Shown in pieces: positions 61,052 to 64,000 of a DNA stretch of 64,000 bases. How positions within the stretch are numbered: position 1 is the stretch's first letter; every line of letters starts with the position of its first letter. Origin of the DNA: Flagellimonas algicola (GTDB taxonomy: Bacteria > Bacteroidota > Bacteroidia > Flavobacteriales > Flavobacteriaceae); contig NZ_VCNI01000002.1 in the NCBI RefSeq assembly GCF_005937185.1, forward strand, positions 992,001 through 1,056,000. The letters are read 5' to 3'. The translations under genes and the position numbers were made by a program. Under the pieces are notes generated by a model. It saw nothing but the letters and a program-made list of their open reading frames with translations. It did no database searches and was not told the origin of the DNA.

Positions 61052-62104
61052 TTAACTTGCCTTTTTTGTCTTTTGTTTTTGCAGTGGATTTTTATTGAGC
61101 TTTATATACTCTTCCCTGTTCCGTAAAACCTGTATGGCGGCAAACACCGCTTCCTTAAAGGAACTCTCATCCGCTTCGCCTTTCCCAGCTATTTCATAGG
61201 CGGTTCCGTGATCTGGAGAGGTTCGCACCTTGGACAGTCCGGCTGTGTAATTCACCCCTTTGCCAAAGGAGAGTGTTTTGAATGGAATAAGTCCTTGATC
61301 GTGGTAAGCTGCCAAGACCGCATCAAAATTTTCATGGGTGTTGGAGCCAAAAAAGCTGTCCGCCGAATAAGGCCCGTAAACCAAGATTCCCTTGTTGAAC
61401 AGTTCTTGCACTGCGGGTTTAAGAATTTTATCGTCTTCCTCCCCTATGGTGCCATTGTCCCCACTATGTGGGTTGATTCCAAGCAACGCAATTTTAGGTT
61501 TTCTGATTCCGAAATCCATTTTAAGGGAATTGACCATGGTAGCTACCTTGTCTCGGATCAATTTTGGTGTTATGGCCTCGGCAACATCCTTAACGGCAAT
61601 ATGATCCGTTAACAATCCAACGCGCAACGAATCGGCTACCATGAACATCAAGCTTTCCCCATGTAGTTCTTGGGCCAGAAAATCGGTGTGACCAGGAAAC
61701 TTAAAATCTTCGGCTTGGATATTGTTTTTGTTGATAGGAGCTGTGACCAGCACATCAATTTTATCGGTCTTTAGGGCTTGCACTGCAGCCCGAAGGGACT
61801 TAATTGCATATTTGCCCCCTTCCTCTGTTGCTTTTCCAAACTCAATTTTGGGAACTTCCTTCCACACATTTACGATATTGATTTTTCCCTCAATTACTTG
61901 GGAAGCATCCCGGACTCCATTAAAACCAACATTCAATCCCAATTCATTCTTTTGTTGGGAAATGATTTTGTTGGAGGCAAAGATTACAGGGGTACAAAAA
62001 TCCATCATCCGTGGATCCAAAAAGGTTTTTAAGGCTACCTCACAGCCAATTCCGTTTAAATCCCCAATGGAGATTCCAAGTTTTATTTTTCCCTTTTCCT
62101 TCAT
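61052..62104 (-). CDS. pdxA: 4-hydroxythreonine-4-phosphate dehydrogenase
   Basis: A 350-residue NAD-dependent enzyme of the deoxyxylulose-5-phosphate-dependent pyridoxal phosphate pathway, which oxidises and decarboxylates 4-phosphohydroxy-threonine. Start 'KLGISIGDLNGIGCEVALKTF', metal-binding 'FPGHTDFLAQ', and His-rich 'AAYHDQGLIPFKTLSFGKGVNYTAGLSKVRTSPDHGTAYE'. Length fits. It lies upstream of yceD on the same strand and is divergent from ribE by 58 bases. Confidence 0.96.
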   Translation of the reverse strand: MKEKGKIKLGISIGDLNGIGCEVALKTFLDPRMMDFCTPVIFASNKIISQQKNELGLNVGFNGVRDASQVIEGKINIVNVWKEVPKIEFGKATEEGGKYAIKSLRAAVQALKTDKIDVLVTAPINKNNIQAEDFKFPGHTDFLAQELHGESLMFMVADSLRVGLLTDHIAVKDVAEAITPKLIRDKVATMVNSLKMDFGIRKPKIALLGINPHSGDNGTIGEEDDKILKPAVQELFNKGILVYGPYSADSFFGSNTHENFDAVLAAYHDQGLIPFKTLSFGKGVNYTAGLSKVRTSPDHGTAYEIAGKGEADESSFKEAVFAAIQVLRNREEYIKLNKNPLQKQKTKKAS

Positions 62105-62162
62105 AAAATTTATGCCGTTATGGCTACATTTACGCTACAAAACTACTCAATTAAAAAGATTC

Positions 62163-62753
62163 ATGTTTACTGGTATTATTGAGACCTTGGGAAGGGTAGA
62201 AAAGTTGGAAAGAGAGGGCGATAATTTGAATATTACCATTTCATCCAAAATAACTCCAGAACTAAAAATTGACCAAAGTGTGGCCCATAATGGTGTGTGT
62301 CTTACCGTGGTCAAAAAAGAGGAGAATGCCTATACGGTAACTGCTATTGAAGAAACCCTGAACAAGACCAATTTAGGAGAACTAAAGGTTGGTGATCAGG
62401 TGAATCTTGAAAGGGCCATGGTATTGGGAGCACGATTGGATGGGCATATTGTTCAAGGTCATGTAGATCAAACTGCCACTTGCGTTGCATCTGAAGAAAA
62501 AGATGGAAGCTGGATATTTACCTTTCAATACGATTCAAGTTTGAATAATGTAACCATTGAGAAGGGATCCATAACGGTTGATGGGGTGAGTTTGACTGTT
62601 GTTGATTCCAAAAAAGACAGCTTTAGTGTGGCCATTATTCCCTATACCCACGAGCATACCAGATTTAATGCCTATAAAAAGGGAACTACGGTTAACCTGG
62701 AGTTTGATGTCATCGGTAAGTATGTGGCTCGTCTGTTGGACATGCGAGGCTAG
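62163..62753 (+). CDS. ribE: riboflavin synthase subunit alpha
   Basis: A 196-residue enzyme that dismutates two lumazines to riboflavin. Two lumazine-binding repeats: 'MFTGIIETLGRVEKLE' to about residue 95 and 'LDGHIVQGHVDQTATCVASEEK' to the end, each with the C-T/H-N pattern ('SVAHNGVCLTV' and 'ITVDGVSLTV'). The reading frame is open far upstream, but the family start is MFTGII, 58 bases after the divergent pdxA start. Confidence 0.93.
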   Translation: MFTGIIETLGRVEKLEREGDNLNITISSKITPELKIDQSVAHNGVCLTVVKKEENAYTVTAIEETLNKTNLGELKVGDQVNLERAMVLGARLDGHIVQGHVDQTATCVASEEKDGSWIFTFQYDSSLNNVTIEKGSITVDGVSLTVVDSKKDSFSVAIIPYTHEHTRFNAYKKGTTVNLEFDVIGKYVARLLDMRG

Positions 62754-62804
62754 ACTCAAGACTAGGTGCCAAGGCCATTGTCTATTGACGAAGCGGTCTA
62801 GAGT
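62754..62804. terminator. hairpin between convergent ribE and acyltransferase genes
   Basis: ACTCAAGAC pairs with GTCTAGAGT (8 of 9) around a long, partly structured loop, followed by TTTTG. Possible bidirectional terminator; the loop is long. Confidence 0.35.
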
Positions 62805-62817
62805 TTTGATTCTTGTG

Positions 62818-63906
62818 CTATACCTTAACAAAGATTTTCCTTTTATACATCACATAGGCCAAAAGGCAGTAGAAGGAAACAACAGCAAGACCATACAACA
62901 TGGATGAGAATTTCATGGACATAAAATCATGCACAAAGAGATTGTTGAACAACCACCCATGAATAGAGTTTTCTCCGTCCACTTTGATTAGATAAAACAA
63001 CTTGGTAACAAAGCTAGATAAAAAGTAAACGACAATTGCGTTTGCGCCTGCATACCTGAAAATACTTCCAAACTGGATATTCTTTACATCAGTCAGGAAA
63101 TAAATCAAAGCCAAAAATATGTTGGCCCAACCTGCGGTTACCAGTACAAAACTACTGGTCCAAAGAGCTTTGTTGATAGGAAAGGCTAGATCCCAAAGGT
63201 GTCCCAAAACCACTAGTGCGGCACCCAAAATCAACATGAGTTTGGTTTTGTCCTCCCTTTTTGAAGTCAAGATCAAGCCTGTAAAGATGCCCAGTAAAGA
63301 ACTTACAATGGCAGGAATAGTACTCAGCAAGCCCTCAGGGTCGTAATCCGGTTTGTAGTTATGGGTGCCAAAAATTTGTACATCCAAATAGTTGGCAAAA
63401 TTGTTGGGAGCCCTTTCCAAGGTAGAAGCAACACCTTCCACAGGAATCAGCGTCATCAAGGCCCAGTATCCCAACAGCAGGGTAACCGATAGCACTATAA
63501 GTTTTTTCCAATTAAGATTTAAGAACAGGATGGCCGCAAAAAAGAAAACAACGCCAATACGTTGGAGCACGCCTGGAAAACGGATGGCCTCAAATTCCTT
63601 GATAAAGGGGAAACTTATAGTAAAAGCGCCAAGAAACAATCCTAGTCCTATAAGCTTAAGACTTCTGATGGTAATCTTTTTATAGGTGGAGGCCTCAGCC
63701 TTTTTGTTTTTATAGGCAAAAACTATGGATGTTCCCACAATGAACAGGAAAAATGGAAACACCAAATCTGTTGGGGTATATCCATGCCACTTGGCGTGCA
63801 AAAGAGGTGCATATACATTGGACCAAGTTCCAGGAGTGTTCACCAAGATCATCAAAACAATGGTTAAACCCCTAAAAATGTCAACTGCCAGAATCCTGTT
63901 CTTCAT
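62818..63906 (-). CDS. HGSNAT-like membrane acyltransferase
   Basis: A 362-residue inner-membrane protein with about 10 helices, 'MKNRILAVDIFRGLTIVLMILVNTPGTWSNVYAPLLHAKWHGYTPTDLVFPFFLFIVGTS'. The 'R-x-x-x-D-x-F-R-G' start, the luminal-side His of 'HAKWHG' and 'TPTDLVFPFFLF' are hallmarks of the heparan-alpha-glucosaminide N-acetyltransferase-like (DUF5009) family. In bacteria these are thought to acetylate cell-surface or periplasmic sugars, with substrate unknown. No polysaccharide genes are adjacent in the window. Confidence 0.87.
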   Translation of the reverse strand: MKNRILAVDIFRGLTIVLMILVNTPGTWSNVYAPLLHAKWHGYTPTDLVFPFFLFIVGTSIVFAYKNKKAEASTYKKITIRSLKLIGLGLFLGAFTISFPFIKEFEAIRFPGVLQRIGVVFFFAAILFLNLNWKKLIVLSVTLLLGYWALMTLIPVEGVASTLERAPNNFANYLDVQIFGTHNYKPDYDPEGLLSTIPAIVSSLLGIFTGLILTSKREDKTKLMLILGAALVVLGHLWDLAFPINKALWTSSFVLVTAGWANIFLALIYFLTDVKNIQFGSIFRYAGANAIVVYFLSSFVTKLFYLIKVDGENSIHGWLFNNLFVHDFMSMKFSSMLYGLAVVSFYCLLAYVMYKRKIFVKV

Positions 63907-63912
63907 GATAGT

Positions 63913-64000
63913 CTATAATATGTCATCTTTCATTTTACCCCAAACCCGAATAAGCAACAATCCAGAAACCAATGCTATGGCAGACATGATTATTGCAGAA
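63913..64000 (-). CDS. C-terminal end of a membrane protein, cut by the window
   Basis: Only the last 28 residues are visible: SAIIMSAMALVSGLLLIRVW, then GKMKDDIL and a TAG stop. They form one membrane helix and a short basic/acidic tail, as at the end of many transporters, for example sodium-solute symporters, but the family cannot be named. It is just upstream of the acyltransferase gene on the same strand, 6 bases apart. Confidence 0.55.
   Translation of the reverse strand, partial: SAIIMSAIALVSGLLLIRVWGKMKDDIL

Noticed and set aside
61722..62753. A 343-residue protein including riboflavin synthase
   Set aside because: The first 147 codons are the mirror of pdxA on the other strand; family start is MFTGII at 62163.
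1..64000. CRISPR arrays, rRNA, tRNA, integrases
   Set aside because: Searched by eye; no spaced repeat array, no cloverleaf-like or rRNA sequence and no recombinase or transposase motif was found.

Overview
The window looks like a chromosomal segment of a marine-type Flavobacteriaceae bacterium (Bacteroidota). The evidence is the gene content (thymidine kinase without a zinc ribbon, yceD-rpmF-fabH-accB-accC, GreA/B-like factor beside a two-component system, RecJ, MscL, S9A peptidase), Bacteroidota-type promoters (TTG, 19 bp, TAnnTTTG) upstream of asd and yceD, and short flavobacterial intergenic repeats. A Muricauda/Flagellimonas-like genus is plausible but is an inference. No rRNA, tRNA, CRISPR array, transposase or phage gene was recognised.

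Layout. 1-6168: housekeeping and small metabolic genes (DUF3592, LpxH-like hydrolase, MFS exporter, VOC protein, recJ, a four-helix bundle protein, OsmC, an AhpD-like protein). 6165-10975: an accessory-looking stretch with a TPR-hydrolase bracketed by 43-bp direct repeats, a DinB-like protein, an AT-rich orphan secreted protein, a truncated-looking Crp/Fnr regulator and a palindromic MITE-like element. 10982-19166: a long run of minus-strand genes (Fe-S type uracil-DNA glycosylase, YHS protein, SnoaL proteins, AraC regulator with two HTH domains, then a tautomerase-SDR-SnoaL-nitronate monooxygenase operon below a Crp/Fnr gene, rsmI, DoxX). 19318-26888: tdk-alr, mscL, asd, prolyl oligopeptidase, an orphan ABC ATPase overlapping arfB, and a GreA/B-like factor.

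26896-55758 is the outstanding region. A two-component pair (sigma54-type response regulator, then a sensor kinase whose sensor is only a short transmembrane hairpin) is divergent from an operon-like series of TolC-type outer membrane protein, HlyD/MacA-type adaptor, ABC ATPase, NINE consecutive full-length (769-811 aa) MacB/FtsX-type permeases, and a second, divergent ABC ATPase. The divergent intergenic region carries a sigma54-like -24/-12 element and, about 75-95 bp upstream of it, two 17-bp dyads two helical turns apart, as expected for NtrC-type enhancer sites. My reading is a kinase-controlled multi-permease tripartite export or envelope-stress system, with the permeases expanded by tandem duplication and in part homogenised by recombination (an 86-bp block identical at the ends of permeases 4 and 5). 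Its substrate is unknown.

55900-64000: a FAD oxidoreductase, then the fatty-acid block accC, accB, fabH, rpmF, yceD, followed by pdxA, divergent ribE, an HGSNAT-like membrane acyltransferase and the cut-off end of another membrane protein. Starts were adjusted where an internal ATG fits the family or the neighbour better. Coordinates of short sites were counted by eye and may be off by one or two bases.
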